The translations under genes and the position numbers were made by a program. From assembly GCF_039727615.1 (NCBI RefSeq), contig NZ_CP152474.1, positions 4,154,001-4,218,000 on the forward strand: a stretch of DNA of 64,000 nt, written 5' to 3'. Shown piece by piece: positions 22,586-32,566 of the stretch. Positions within the stretch are counted from its first letter, which is position 1; every line of letters starts with the position of its first letter. This DNA is from Leclercia sp. S52 (GTDB lineage Bacteria; Pseudomonadota; Gammaproteobacteria; Enterobacterales; Enterobacteriaceae). The notes under the pieces were generated by a model that worked only from the letters and a program-made list of their open reading frames with translations, had not been told where the DNA came from and did not search any database.

Positions 22586-24053
22586 ATGACAGAGATCGCA
22601 GATCCAACCTCACTTGCAACGGCAGGAAAAACTCCCGACGGGGAGATCAAATGGGTCCGCAATGCAGCGGACGTCACCCAACTGGTCAATGAAGGCTCCC
22701 AGGGCCGGGCCAATGCGCGCATCGTCATCGGGATTGCGCTGGGCGGTATCTTTCTTGATGCCTACGACCTGGGCGCGCTGGCGTTCGGCATCAAAGACAT
22801 CACCCGCGAGTTCAACCTCACCCCCGCAGGCACCGGCATGGTGGCTTCGGCAATCACCTTCGGCGCGATTGTCGGGGCGCTGATTGGCGGCTACCTGACG
22901 GATAAAATCGGGCGCTACCGGGTCTTTATGGCCGATATGGTGTTCTTCGTGGTTGCGGCCATCGCCTGTGCCTTTGCCCCGAACGAGTACGTGCTGGCCG
23001 GGGCGCGCTTTGTGATGGGTCTGGGAGTGGGGATCGATCTCCCCGTGGCGATGGCCTTCTTAAGCGAGTTCGCGAAGCTGAAAGGCCCCGGCAACAAAGC
23101 CGCCAGCGTCGCGATGTGGTGTCCCACATGGTATGCCGCGATCAGCATCTCCTATCTGCTGGTGCTCTTCTTCTATGGCGTGCTGCCGGAGACGCACAGC
23201 GACTGGCTGTGGCGAATTATCCTCGGCTTTGGGGCGATCCCCGCGCTGGTAATCATCGCTATCCGCAGCCGGTATATGAGCGAATCCCCGGTCTGGGCAG
23301 CGAATCAGGGTAACCTGAAAGAGGCGGCCTCGATTCTGCGCAAGGCGTACAACATTAACGCCCACGTGCCGCAGGAGGCGCTCGATCAGCCCGCTCCGGT
23401 GGTGAATAAAGCCAGCTGGCGTAACTACCTGAACCTGTTCCGCGGGGTCTATCTGCGTCGCACTATGCTGGCCACGCTGCTGTCGATTGTGTCGTCCTTC
23501 GCCTATAACGCCGTGGCCTTTGGCCTGCCGGTGATCATCTCCAGCTTCTTTGTGCAGTCGATGCTGATCACCATTCTTATCTCGCTGGCCCTGAACCTGC
23601 TGTTCGCGTTTGTCGGTGGTTTGCTGGCGGTGCGGCTGGTGCCGCGCTTTGGCGCATGGCGGATGTCGCTGGGGGGCTATAGCTGTCAGCTGGTTGCCCT
23701 GGTGGTGCTGGCGATTATCGGTCGTCCGGAGGGTGCAGCGGAAGGGATCGCGGCGGTAGCGATGCTGGCCCTGTTCCTGTTTGGTCAGGGCTTTGGTCCG
23801 GGGGGCGCACACGATGACCTTTGCCTCGCTCAGCTACCCGACGTCGCTGCGCGGGGTCGGCGTGGGGCTGAACCAGACGCTGATGCGCAGCAGCTCAACG
23901 CTGTCGCTGTTTATGTTTCCGCTGCTGGTGGCCTCGATGGATACGGCGGTGTTCTGGGTGATCGCCCTTGCGCCGCTGATTGGGTTGGTTTCGCTGCTGG
24001 CGATCCGCTGGGAGCCCTCCGGGTATGATATTGATGCGGAGGATTACCGGTAA
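22586..24053 (+). pseudogene. MFS metabolite:H+ symporter, frameshifted by one extra G
   Basis: Major facilitator of the sugar/metabolite porter type. The DAYDLGALAFGI entry to TM1, the loop GGYLTDKIGRYRVF between TM2 and TM3 and the FVMGLGVGIDLPVAMAF helix are clear, and about 12 membrane helices can be counted. The frame breaks at six G (23800-23805) after LFLFGQGFGPG and resumes as AHTMTFASLSYPTSLRG in the next frame. Removing one G gives 488 aa ending SGYDIDAEDYR. Start ATG 22586 (MTEIADPTSL) rather than an upstream TTG. Substrate unknown. It sits where E. coli has ttd genes. Probably intact in reality. Confidence 0.82.
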
Positions 24054-24086
24054 GGTATAACCTGTCTGGTAAGGCTTTATGTAGCA

Positions 24087-24664
24087 GGAGTGGTATGGTT
24101 CCGTTCACCTCATGTCCAGCAGAATATGAAATGAACGGAACCTGTGAACGTGATAAGGGGGGCCACCGCGGCCCCCCTTATCAATCCCCGCGGCCCCGCG
24201 ACGAAATCGGTGCTTCGCACTACGCTCACCTCCCGACCTGACGCCTGCGGTCGGCTCAACTCGACATCCTGTCTCGATTCGCCTCTGGCCGCCATCCCTG
24301 GCGTCCAGCCCTTGTCATCCGGTCTCCGGTTCGCCGATTTCAGCGGGGACTCAACACCCGTGCCACATTTAAACCGCAGAGAAGGTTGAGGGAGTGAAAG
24401 TCCGGCTGAAAATCGCTGAGGTGTTGACCGCAGGCCGGGGCGAGGCGCATGGATGCGCCGAGAGGGCGTGACCTACATGGATGTAGGATCACGCCCGACC
24501 CGATAGCCGGAGGGAATAAGCCGAAGGGACCGCGAAGCGGCGATTTTCTTTGCCGGGAACCGGGATTGTTAAGGGGGCGGCGGCAGCCCCCCTTAACACG
24601 TTCACCGCAGAGGAGCGCACATAACGCAGAGAAGTCATAGTGAACGGAACAATTCCACCACTCC
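24087..24664. other. structured non-coding element with imperfect inverted ends
   Basis: A 728 bp gap between the MFS gene and ureD holds this ~580 bp element, with no convincing gene inside. Its outer ends are inverted: GGAGTGGT (24087) against ACCACTCC (24664), then TTCCGTTCAC against GTGAACGGAA, then GTGAACGTG near 24144 against CACGTTCAC near 24597. Inside are strong hairpins: GATAAGGGGGGCC/GGCCCCCCTTATC (24152-24182) and GTTAAGGGGG/CCCCCCTTAAC (24568-24597). Near 24446-24495 there are two hairpins with the same AUGGAU loop, GGCGC-ATGGAT-GCGCC and CCTAC-ATGGAT-GTAGG, the second enclosed by GGGCGTGA/TCACGCCC. I do not recognise a named family. Confidence 0.6.
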
Positions 24665-24781
24665 AGAAAATAAGTGAGCTCTTAACAACCGCTCCTCATC
24701 CATAAGTGACTCATATGACAGCCTTCATTTCTACCAGGGCATACTAAAAAAAATCCCCGATATCGAGCAGATGGATGACGC

Positions 24782-25630
24782 ATGTTAGCAACTCAGAGGG
24801 TTGATAAAACAGTAAAAGGCTGGCAGGCCTCGCTTGCTTTGCAGTTTTGTCACACCCCTGAAAAAACTCTCCTTCACTCTGCCCGCCACGTCGGCCCGCT
24901 CACCGTTCAACGTCCGTTCTATCCCGAAGAGGAAACCTGCCATCTTTACCTGCTGCACCCGCCGGGCGGGATTGTTGGCGGAGATGAACTGACGATCGAC
25001 GTCCACCTTGAGGCCCGCAGCCACGCGCTAATCACCATGCCCGGCGCCAGCAAGTTCTACCGCAGCACTGGCGCACTGGCGCGGCTGGATCAGCACTTCA
25101 CTCTGGACGAAAACGCCATTCTGGAGTGGCTGCCGCAGGACACCATTTTCTTCCCGGGCGCGAATGCTGCCCTGCGCTCGGTGTTTCATCTCCAGCGCAG
25201 CAGCACCCTGCTGGCCTGGGAGCTGTTTTGCCTGGGCCGCCAGGTGATCAATGAGCCCTTCAGCCACGGACGTATCGAGAGTCGCCTTGAGGTCTGGCTC
25301 GAGGGCGAGCCGCTGCTGATCGAGCGCCAGCATCTGGCCGACGGCGATCTGACCCCCGTGGCGGAACACCCGTGGATCGGCACCCTGCTGTTTTACCCGG
25401 CGAGCGAAACGCAGCTGGAGGAGGCCCGCGAGGCCCTGGCACCGCTGGATCATTTCGCCGGGGCGACCCTCACCGACGGCCTGCTGTCGATCCGTTTTCT
25501 GGCCCATGACAACCTGATTTGCCAGCAGGCGATGCGCGAGATCTGGCAGCGCCTGCGCCTGCAGCTCACCGCCAAAGCCCCCCTGCCCGCCCCGAATCTG
25601 GCACACCTGAGAGACGCACGATGGAACTGA
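24782..25630 (+). CDS. ureD: urease accessory protein UreD
   Basis: 282 aa. UreD (UreH) binds apo-urease and recruits UreF and UreG for nickel insertion. The UreD motifs are present: [14 protein letters not shown] (about 57-70), [12 protein letters not shown] (about 81-92) and [13 protein letters not shown] (about 112-124). First gene of the ureDABCEJFG operon. Its last 10 bp overlap the start of ureA. No regulator gene such as ureR is next to it. Confidence 0.96.
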   Translation: MLATQRVDKTVKGWQASLALQFCHTPEKTLLHSARHVGPLTVQRPFYPEEETCHLYLLHPPGGIVGGDELTIDVHLEARSHALITMPGASKFYRSTGALARLDQHFTLDENAILEWLPQDTIFFPGANAALRSVFHLQRSSTLLAWELFCLGRQVINEPFSHGRIESRLEVWLEGEPLLIERQHLADGDLTPVAEHPWIGTLLFYPASETQLEEAREALAPLDHFAGATLTDGLLSIRFLAHDNLICQQAMREIWQRLRLQLTAKAPLPAPNLAHLRDARWN

Positions 25631-25923
25631 CCCCCAGAGAAAAAGACAAGCTGTTGCTGTTTACCGCCGCGCTGGTGGCCGAGCGTCGTCTCGCCCGCGG
25701 CGTAAAGCTCAATTACCCGGAATCGGTGGCCCTGATCAGCGCCTTCATTATGGAAGGGGCGCGCGACGGGCAGACGGTGGCGGAGTTAATGGAAGCCGGT
25801 CGCCACGTCCTGACCCGCAGCCAGGTGATGGAGGGCGTGCCGGAGATGATCCCGGACATTCAGGTGGAGGCCACCTTCCCGGACGGCTCCAAGCTGGTCA
25901 CCGTTCACAATCCGATCCTGTAA
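25621..25923 (+). CDS. ureA: urease subunit gamma
   Basis: 100 aa, the family length. [20 protein letters not shown] and the conserved [10 protein letters not shown] and [18 protein letters not shown] stretches identify the gamma subunit, which packs with UreB and UreC in the (alpha-beta-gamma)3 enzyme. The ATG at 25621 overlaps the ureD end, implying coupling; a longer reading from 25519 lies within ureD and was rejected. Confidence 0.98.
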   Translation: MELTPREKDKLLLFTAALVAERRLARGVKLNYPESVALISAFIMEGARDGQTVAELMEAGRHVLTRSQVMEGVPEMIPDIQVEATFPDGSKLVTVHNPIL

Positions 25924-25933
25924 GGGGGGCAGC

Positions 25934-26248
25934 ATGATCCCAGGCGAATACCAGATACAACCCGGCCAGATCGCGATCAACGCAGGCCGTAACACCCTGA
26001 GCGTGATCGTCGAGAACCACGGCGACAGGCCGATCCAGGTCGGATCCCACTACCATTTTTACGAGGTGAATCCGGCCCTGAAGTTCGATCGTGAGCCCAC
26101 CAGAGGCTACCGGCTGAACATCGCCGCTGGCACCGCCGTGCGCTTCGAGCCGGGCCAAAAGCGCGCCGTGACGCTGGTGCAGGTGGCGGGCGCACAGCGC
26201 ATCGTTGGCTTTCGCGGCGAGGTGATGGGCGAGGTGGATCATGGCTGA
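25934..26248 (+). CDS. ureB: urease subunit beta
   Basis: 104 aa. [19 protein letters not shown], the [13 protein letters not shown] motif and [14 protein letters not shown] are standard for the beta chain. Starts 10 bp after ureA and overlaps ureC by 8 bp. Confidence 0.98.
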   Translation: MIPGEYQIQPGQIAINAGRNTLSVIVENHGDRPIQVGSHYHFYEVNPALKFDREPTRGYRLNIAAGTAVRFEPGQKRAVTLVQVAGAQRIVGFRGEVMGEVDHG

Positions 26249-27944
26249 GATCTCACGTCAGGCCTATGCCGATATGTTTGGCCCCACCACCGGGGATAAA
26301 GTGCGGCTGGCCGATACCGATCTGTGGATCGAGGTGGAGCAGGATCTGACGATCTACGGCGAAGAGGTCAAATTCGGCGGCGGGAAGGTGATCCGCGACG
26401 GCATGGGCCAGGGGCAGATGACGGCGCAGGAGTGCGTGGATCTGGTTCTGACCAACGCGCTGATCGTCGATCACTGGGGGATCGTCAAAGCCGATATCGG
26501 CGTGAAGGACGGTAGGATCGTCGCCGTCGGCAAAGCCGGTAACCCGGACATTCAGCCCGGCGTGGCCATCCCGATTGGCGCTGCCACCGAGGTGATCGCC
26601 GCCGAAGGCAAGATCGTCACCGCAGGCGGGGTCGATACCCACATCCACTGGATCTGCCCTCAGCAGGCGGAAGAGGCGCTGGTCTCCGGCGTCACCACCA
26701 TGATCGGCGGCGGCACCGGGCCTGCCGCTGGCACCCATGCCACCACCTGCACGCCGGGGCCCTGGTATATCGCGCGGATGTTGCAGGCCGCCGACACCCT
26801 GCCGGTCAACATTGGTCTGCTGGGCAAGGGCAACGCCTCCAATCCCGATGCCCTGCGCGAGCAGGTTGCGGCCGGTGCGATTGGCCTGAAAATTCATGAG
26901 GACTGGGGCTCAACCCCTGCGGCGATCGACTGCTCCCTGACGGTAGCCGATGAGATGGATATCCAGGTGGCACTACACAGCGATACCCTTAACGAAGCCG
27001 GGTTTGTCGAGGACACCCTGGCGGCCATCGCCGGGCGCACCATCCACACCTTCCATACCGAAGGGGCGGGCGGCGGCCATGCCCCGGATATTATCACCGC
27101 CTGCGCGCATCCCAACATTCTGCCCTCCTCCACCAACCCGACCCTGCCCTACACGGTCAACACCATCGACGAGCATCTGGACATGCTGATGGTCTGCCAC
27201 CATCTCGACCCGGATATCGCCGAAGACGTGGCCTTTGCCGAATCGCGCATTCGCCGGGAGACCATCGCCGCCGAGGACGTGTTGCACGACATCGGAGCCT
27301 TCTCGCTCACCTCATCGGATTCACAGGCGATGGGCCGGGTAGGCGAAGTGATTATCCGCACCTGGCAGGTGGCGCACCGCATGAAGGTGCAGCGCGGCCC
27401 GCTGGCGGAGGAGACAGGCGATAACGATAACCTGCGGGTGAAGCGCTATATCGCCAAGTACACCATCAACCCGGCGCTGACCCACGGCATCGCCCACGAG
27501 GTCGGGTCGATTGAGGCCGGCAAGCTGGCGGACCTGGTGGTCTGGTCCCCGGCCTTCTTTGGCGTGAAGCCCGCCACCATCGTCAAAGGCGGGATGATTG
27601 CCTGCGCGCCGATGGGCGACATTAACGCCTCGATCCCCACTCCGCAGCCGGTGCACTACCGGCCGATGTTTGGCGCGCTGGGTGCCGCCCGCCACGCCAC
27701 CCGCCTGACGTTTCTTCCGCAGGCCGCCGCCGATAACGGCATCGCGCAGCAGCTGAACCTGCAGAGCGCCACCTCGGTAGTCAAAGGCTGCAGGACGGTG
27801 AAAAAGGCCGACATGATCCACAACGGCCTGCAGCCGAACATTACCGTCGATGCGCAAACCTACGAGGTGCGCATTGACGGGGAACTGATCACCAGCGCCC
27901 CGGCAGAGGTTCTGCCGATGGCGCAACGCTATTTCCTGTTCTGA
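26241..27944 (+). CDS. ureC: urease subunit alpha (catalytic)
   Basis: 567 aa, the Klebsiella length. Binuclear nickel amidohydrolase that splits urea to ammonia and carbamate. Visible active-site elements: HIHWICPQQ (nickel His pair near 134-136), GLKIHEDWG with the carbamylated Lys near 217, [25 protein letters not shown], and the mobile flap with the catalytic His in [14 protein letters not shown] near 320. No residue is missing, so the enzyme should be active once nickel is loaded. Confidence 0.99.
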   Translation: MAEISRQAYADMFGPTTGDKVRLADTDLWIEVEQDLTIYGEEVKFGGGKVIRDGMGQGQMTAQECVDLVLTNALIVDHWGIVKADIGVKDGRIVAVGKAGNPDIQPGVAIPIGAATEVIAAEGKIVTAGGVDTHIHWICPQQAEEALVSGVTTMIGGGTGPAAGTHATTCTPGPWYIARMLQAADTLPVNIGLLGKGNASNPDALREQVAAGAIGLKIHEDWGSTPAAIDCSLTVADEMDIQVALHSDTLNEAGFVEDTLAAIAGRTIHTFHTEGAGGGHAPDIITACAHPNILPSSTNPTLPYTVNTIDEHLDMLMVCHHLDPDIAEDVAFAESRIRRETIAAEDVLHDIGAFSLTSSDSQAMGRVGEVIIRTWQVAHRMKVQRGPLAEETGDNDNLRVKRYIAKYTINPALTHGIAHEVGSIEAGKLADLVVWSPAFFGVKPATIVKGGMIACAPMGDINASIPTPQPVHYRPMFGALGAARHATRLTFLPQAAADNGIAQQLNLQSATSVVKGCRTVKKADMIHNGLQPNITVDAQTYEVRIDGELITSAPAEVLPMAQRYFLF

Positions 27945-27953
27945 GGAGGATTC

Positions 27954-28424
27954 ATGATCGCTTTAACCCAACGCCTCGACCATTCGCACCCCGTCACCGC
28001 CCGCGTGACGCTGCCGATTGACGTCCGGGTCAAGAGCCGCGCCCGCGTGGTGCTGGACGACGGGCGCGATGCGGGGCTGATGCTGCCGCGCGGCCTGCTG
28101 CTGCGCGGCGGCGACCTGCTCATCAGCGACGACGGGCGTGAGGTCGTGGAAGTCATTGCCGCCGCCGAGCCGCTGTCGGTGGTGCGCTGCGCTGACCCTT
28201 TCCTGCTGGCGCGCGCCTGCTATCACCTGGGAAACCGCCACGTGCCGCTGCAAATCCTGCCCGGCGAGCTGCGCTATCACCACGATCACGTCCTGGACGA
28301 GATGCTGCAGCTGTTCGATCTGGAGGTGACGTTCGCCAGCCTGCCTTTTGAGCCGGAAGCGGGTGCTTATGCCAGCGAAGGCCACTCCCACTCTCATTCG
28401 CACTCTCACGCTCATTCACATTAA
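27954..28424 (+). CDS. ureE: urease accessory nickel metallochaperone UreE
   Basis: 156 aa. Delivers nickel for the urease active site. The peptide-binding N-terminal domain (VTLPIDVRVKSRARV...) is followed by the metal-binding domain with HLGNRHVPLQ and the conserved His in LRYHHDHVLDEML. The C-terminus is a His tail of the type H-S-H-S-H (about 144-156) that should bind extra Ni(II), as in Klebsiella. Confidence 0.97.
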   Translation: MIALTQRLDHSHPVTARVTLPIDVRVKSRARVVLDDGRDAGLMLPRGLLLRGGDLLISDDGREVVEVIAAAEPLSVVRCADPFLLARACYHLGNRHVPLQILPGELRYHHDHVLDEMLQLFDLEVTFASLPFEPEAGAYASEGHSHSHSHSHAHSH

Positions 28425-28433
28425 GGATTAACC

Positions 28434-28973
28434 ATGCGCAAGTTGTTACCCCTGCTGCTGCTGGCCTTCTCCCTGCCCGCGCTGGCCCATCCGGGGCACG
28501 GCAGCGACAGTTTTCAGGCCGGCTTTTTCCATCCCCTGACCGGGCTTGATCATCTCCTGATGCTGACCGGCGCAGGCGTGCTCGCCGCGCTGAGCGGCCG
28601 TAAACTGCTGATGCCCTTTGCCACCCTCGGCATGATGTTAACCGGTGCGATTGCGGGCAGCCTGTTGGGCGGCTTTGGCGGCATGGAGATGCTGATTATC
28701 GCCTCGCTGGCGGTGTGCGGCGCGATGATGTTCAAAACCGAAAACCGCCTGCTGCTGGCCGTCCCGGCGCTGGCGATGTTCCACGGCTGGGCACATGGCG
28801 TTGAGATGGCAGGACACAGCTTCTGGCTGTTCACCAGCGGCTTTATGCTCGCCAGCGCCGCGGTGCTCTGCGTCAGCTTTGCGGCCGGTATGCTGCTGCG
28901 CCGTCACGACGGGCTGCGTAAAATCTTCGGCGGGGGGCTGATCGCCTCTGCCCTGCTGGCGCTGATGAGCTAA
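28434..28973 (+). CDS. ureJ: urease-associated nickel permease-like protein UreJ (HupE/UreJ family)
   Basis: 179 aa. Signal peptide or first helix ([15 protein letters not shown]), then the HupE/UreJ motif [22 protein letters not shown] in pieces ([13 protein letters not shown]), and six to seven membrane helices with a second histidine site at [13 protein letters not shown]. Family members are nickel or cobalt permeases. The run of six G near the end (in [10 protein letters not shown]) is in frame, showing that not all G6 runs here are errors. Its stop overlaps the ureF start. Confidence 0.93.
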   Translation: MRKLLPLLLLAFSLPALAHPGHGSDSFQAGFFHPLTGLDHLLMLTGAGVLAALSGRKLLMPFATLGMMLTGAIAGSLLGGFGGMEMLIIASLAVCGAMMFKTENRLLLAVPALAMFHGWAHGVEMAGHSFWLFTSGFMLASAAVLCVSFAAGMLLRRHDGLRKIFGGGLIASALLALMS

Positions 28974-29644
28974 TGAAGGCCTCCCACCAGCTGCGCCTGA
29001 TGCAGCTCACCAGCAGCAGCCTGCCGGTGGGATCTTATACCTGGTCGCAGGGGCTGGAGTGGGCGGCGGAGGCGGGCTGGGTCACCACTCCGGCGGCGTT
29101 CAAAGCCTGGCAATGTCAGCAGATGGAGCAGAGCTTTTTCTGCGTCGATCTGCCGCTGTTTTCCCGCCTGTATCGCGCCTGCGAGCAGAACGATATCGCT
29201 GCCGCCTCGCGCTGGACGGCATACCTGCTTGCCTGCCGCGAGACCCGCGAGCTGCGGGAAGAGGAGCGCAACCGCGGGGCGGCCTTCACCCGGCTGATCA
29301 AAAGCTGGGAGACGGACTGCCCGCCCGAGTGGCTGCCACTGTTCGCGCAAAGCCAGCTGTGCGGCATGGCGTGGCTCGGCGTGCGCTGGGGAATCGGCCT
29401 GCGCGAGATGGCGTTAAGCCTCGGCTACAGCTGGATTGAGAGCGCGGTGATGGCGGGCGTCAAGCTGGTGCCCTTCGGTCAACAGGCGGCCCAGCTGTTG
29501 ATCATCGAACTCTGCGATCGTTATGCCGACGGGCTGGAGCAGGCGCTTCTGCGCCGTGTTGACCAGCTGGGGGCGGCCACGCCGCTCTCTGCCATCGCCT
29601 CGGCGCGTCACGAAACCCAATATTCACGGTTATTCCGTTCCTGA
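28973..29644 (+). CDS. ureF: urease accessory protein UreF
   Basis: 223 aa. UreF acts with UreD as the platform for UreG and may check the fidelity of GTP-driven nickel transfer. [20 protein letters not shown] at about 11-30 is the family signature (here read as [20 protein letters not shown]). The body is all-helical, with C-terminal [11 protein letters not shown] typical for UreF. Overlaps ureJ by one base. Confidence 0.96.
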   Translation: MKASHQLRLMQLTSSSLPVGSYTWSQGLEWAAEAGWVTTPAAFKAWQCQQMEQSFFCVDLPLFSRLYRACEQNDIAAASRWTAYLLACRETRELREEERNRGAAFTRLIKSWETDCPPEWLPLFAQSQLCGMAWLGVRWGIGLREMALSLGYSWIESAVMAGVKLVPFGQQAAQLLIIELCDRYADGLEQALLRRVDQLGAATPLSAIASARHETQYSRLFRS

Positions 29645-29653
29645 GGAGTCTCT

Positions 29654-30271
29654 ATGTCTGAGTACAAACACCCGCTGCGCGTGGGCGTCGGCGGACCGGT
29701 GGGGTCGGGCAAAACCGCCCTGCTGGAAGCCCTGTGTAAAGCGATGCGCGACCAGTATCAGCTGGCGGTGGTGACCAACGATATCTACACCAAAGAGGAT
29801 CAACGAATCCTCACCGAAGCGGGCGCACTGGAGCCGGAGCGCATTGTCGGGGTTGAGACCGGCGGCTGTCCGCATACCGCGATCCGCGAAGATGCCTCAA
29901 TGAACCTCGCGGCGGTAGAAGCGTTGAGCGAGAAGTTCGGCAATCTGGATCTGATCTTTGTCGAGAGCGGCGGGGATAACCTGAGCGCTACCTTCAGCCC
30001 GGAGCTGGCGGATCTGACTATCTACGTGATCGACGTCGCCGAAGGGGAGAAGATCCCGCGTAAAGGCGGACCGGGGATCACCAAATCCGATTTCCTGGTG
30101 ATCAACAAAACCGATCTCGCGCCCTACGTGGGTGCGTCGCTGGAGGTGATGGAGCGCGACACTAACCGCATGCGCGGCGAGCGTCCCTGGACCTTCACCA
30201 ACCTGAAAGCGGGCGACGGACTGGGAACCATCATCGGGTTCCTGGAAGAGAAAGGGATGCTGAAGGTGTAA
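29654..30271 (+). CDS. ureG: urease accessory GTPase UreG
   Basis: 205 aa, the family length. SIMIBI-class GTPase that drives nickel insertion. P-loop [12 protein letters not shown] at about 14-25, the Cys-x-His nickel site in [26 protein letters not shown], and the base-recognition NKTDLAP. Last gene of the operon. Confidence 0.98.
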   Translation: MSEYKHPLRVGVGGPVGSGKTALLEALCKAMRDQYQLAVVTNDIYTKEDQRILTEAGALEPERIVGVETGGCPHTAIREDASMNLAAVEALSEKFGNLDLIFVESGGDNLSATFSPELADLTIYVIDVAEGEKIPRKGGPGITKSDFLVINKTDLAPYVGASLEVMERDTNRMRGERPWTFTNLKAGDGLGTIIGFLEEKGMLKV

Positions 30272-30300
30272 AAAAAGCCTGGCATCACGCCAGGCTGTCT
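30266..30300. terminator. terminator between ureG and the convergent protease gene
   Basis: AGCCTGGC-ATCAC-GCCAGGCT hairpin preceded by seven A, so on the reverse strand it carries a T-tract and should stop the protease transcript; it may also end the ure transcript. Confidence 0.75.
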
Positions 30301-30303
30301 TCG

Positions 30304-32301
30304 TTATTTGCAGCTGTTGCCCGTCGCGCCCTGCTGACGCCACACGCCCCAGGTGCCGCCGTTGCCCGGGGTTTCCTGGCCCGGATTGACGTACCACTGG
30401 TTCATCCAGATTTTGCCGTCGTAAGACACTTTGGTGCATTTGGTCGGATAGGCAATCTTCGCGTTATAGGCCGGAGCATCCAGTACTGGTGCCGCCGGTT
30501 TGCTCACTTTGATGGTCATGCTGTCCTGCGCCGTGCGACCGTCCACCCCGGTGGTGGTCAGGGTATAAGTCACTTCACCTTCGGTATTCGCCGGGATCGC
30601 CGCATACGCATGGGCGCTGTTCACGCTATTGACCAGCGTGCCGTTCAGTTTCTCCTGCAGCCAGAAGGTGCCGGAACCTTTGGTCACGCTCCAGTTGTAC
30701 GATTTCGCATTCAGGCTCTTGCTGCCATCCAGCGGATAAGTGCTTACGCCGCTGGTTGGTGACACCATGGTGTAATCCGCGCCCGCTGCTGCGGTCGGTG
30801 CAGGCAGGACTTTATCGCCGTCCTTCAGCGCCAGAATGCGGGCTACGGCGCGTTCCATATCAGGCTGCGTACCGATTTTTGCCGAATCATTGTCAGCCAG
30901 CGGCGTGCCGGTTTCCTGGAGGATCTGGCGCATCTGCACCGGCGTCACGGTGATGCCATGCGCTTTAGCTATGCCCGACAGGCTTGCCACTACCCCGGCA
31001 ATGATTGGGTTTGCGGAGGAGGTACCGGCGAAGGTGGCGGTGTAGTCGGCGTTTGTGCTTTTGTACAGATCGCCGCCGCCCGTGGTCGCGACGTCCCAGC
31101 ATCCCCAGGACGAACTGGTCACACGGGAACCGTAGGTGGTGAAGTAGGCTTTCTTACCGTTTTTGGCGCAGAATGCCCCGGCGATAATGGCCCCGGAATC
31201 ACGGGTGTTCACATCAAATTTGCCGTTGAATGCCGGATGATCCAGGTCAACGCTGCCGTTGCCTGCCGCTTCAATGACATAGACACCTTTGTCGGTCAAC
31301 GCCTTGATGATGTCGTAATAGCTCTGAACATTTTCCTGCGGCACGTAACAGGCGTTGGAGGTACAGCCAGCGATTTCGCCCCCGCCCGTCTGCATCCCCA
31401 TCTGCACCACATCGCCTGCTTTCAGCAGAGGGATCATGTTGTAGAGGTTGTTATATTGCCATGCGGAGAAGCCCACCCGGCTTTTCCAGCTCAGGCCACG
31501 CACGCCTGCGCCGATGTCTTTCGCCACCATGATGCCGACGGACGCGGTATCGTGGTCGTCACCGACGCGATAGCGGCTGTCGCCCTGGGTCAGGGCTGGG
31601 GTCGGCAGGTTAATATGGCTGGTATTCCAGATATAATTTTCCATCGAAACGATCGTTACATCGTCGCCACCATTACCCGCGTACTGGTTTACGCTGTCGC
31701 GGTTAACGCCACCCATATAATAGCCCTGGCGTTTTTCGGTTGGCGATTTTGCATAATCCTGAAGATTGCGGAAATCAGGTACTGCCGCAGCACCGACCGT
31801 ATTTTGCAGAGTGGACTTTAACAAAGGTTTGGTTTGCCCCTCCTCCATATTGTATTTATCCAGGGATACCGGCAGCATTTCTGGATAAACAACTTCTACG
31901 TTCTGATTTTGTTCCAGCTCCGCGATGACACTATTAATATAGGCTTTATCGGTGCTTTTATTCTCTGGCAATTCAATGCGCACATAGCGATCGAAGCCAT
32001 ATCGTGCGTTGAGGTCCGCAAACTCACTGGATTGAGCGGTTTGCGTACTTTGCAGTTTAGACCGGAACATGGTGGTCGGAACAAGAGCCGGATCGCTAAG
32101 CTTCAGCTTGCTGGCCGTTGTGGTGGTAGTGGTTACTTCAGTGCTGGTCGATCTCAGCAGGGGTTTACTGGGTTTGAGCTTAACGACAATCGCGACATAG
32201 GATTCACCTTCCAGCGCCATTTCCGCATGAGGTGCAGTTTCAGCATAGGCTGAGCAAGTCACAGCCGCACAAATTAACAGTGATAAAATACTTTTTTTCA
32301 T
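30304..32301 (-). CDS. secreted S8-type (subtilase-like) protein with C-terminal PKD-like and chitin-binding-like regions
   Basis: 665 aa from ATG 32301 (MKKSILSLLICAAV), chosen over a TTG nine bases upstream because AAAGGAA is then well spaced. Signal peptide cleaved near AYAETA (about 21). A pro-region follows to about 200. Subtilase blocks then appear: IVSMENYIWN (219-221 at the usual Asp position), DDHDTASVGI (His250), EAAGNGS (Asn348) and FAGTSSANPIIAG (Ser428). The usual catalytic Asp seems replaced by Ser219 or Glu221. About 505-605 resembles a PKD-like beta domain. The end (KIWMNQWYVNPGQETP, GGTWGVWRQQG) resembles a ChtBD3/chitin-binding module. Exported by Sec; the target is unknown. 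Alone, convergent with ureG. Confidence 0.8.
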   Translation of the reverse strand: MKKSILSLLICAAVTCSAYAETAPHAEMALEGESYVAIVVKLKPSKPLLRSTSTEVTTTTTTASKLKLSDPALVPTTMFRSKLQSTQTAQSSEFADLNARYGFDRYVRIELPENKSTDKAYINSVIAELEQNQNVEVVYPEMLPVSLDKYNMEEGQTKPLLKSTLQNTVGAAAVPDFRNLQDYAKSPTEKRQGYYMGGVNRDSVNQYAGNGGDDVTIVSMENYIWNTSHINLPTPALTQGDSRYRVGDDHDTASVGIMVAKDIGAGVRGLSWKSRVGFSAWQYNNLYNMIPLLKAGDVVQMGMQTGGGEIAGCTSNACYVPQENVQSYYDIIKALTDKGVYVIEAAGNGSVDLDHPAFNGKFDVNTRDSGAIIAGAFCAKNGKKAYFTTYGSRVTSSSWGCWDVATTGGGDLYKSTNADYTATFAGTSSANPIIAGVVASLSGIAKAHGITVTPVQMRQILQETGTPLADNDSAKIGTQPDMERAVARILALKDGDKVLPAPTAAAGADYTMVSPTSGVSTYPLDGSKSLNAKSYNWSVTKGSGTFWLQEKLNGTLVNSVNSAHAYAAIPANTEGEVTYTLTTTGVDGRTAQDSMTIKVSKPAAPVLDAPAYNAKIAYPTKCTKVSYDGKIWMNQWYVNPGQETPGNGGTWGVWRQQGATGNSCK

Positions 32302-32566
32302 TTTAGCCAACGTTCCTTTATGACATGAATTAATATCCTTCTTTTTTCAGCATGAATTAAAAAAAGTAACCGAACCTATAAGAGCGCTCTTTTAAAAAAT
32401 AAGAAATGTCTCGCCGTTAAATTTCATTCAGGCAATGATGCCATTGAAATATGTCAACCCCCCGCTGCGGGTAAAAATACTTCGTCAACTACAATCCAGC
32501 CGGGCGCGCACAATATAAAATTACATCCTGGGCAAACGCTAATTAACGCCGCTGAAGGAAAATCCA

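Noticed and set aside
24144..24640. Small frames inside the structured element before ureD
   Set aside because: They have no ribosome sites, contain many Arg, Pro and Ser, and coincide with hairpin arms; the element is better described as non-coding.
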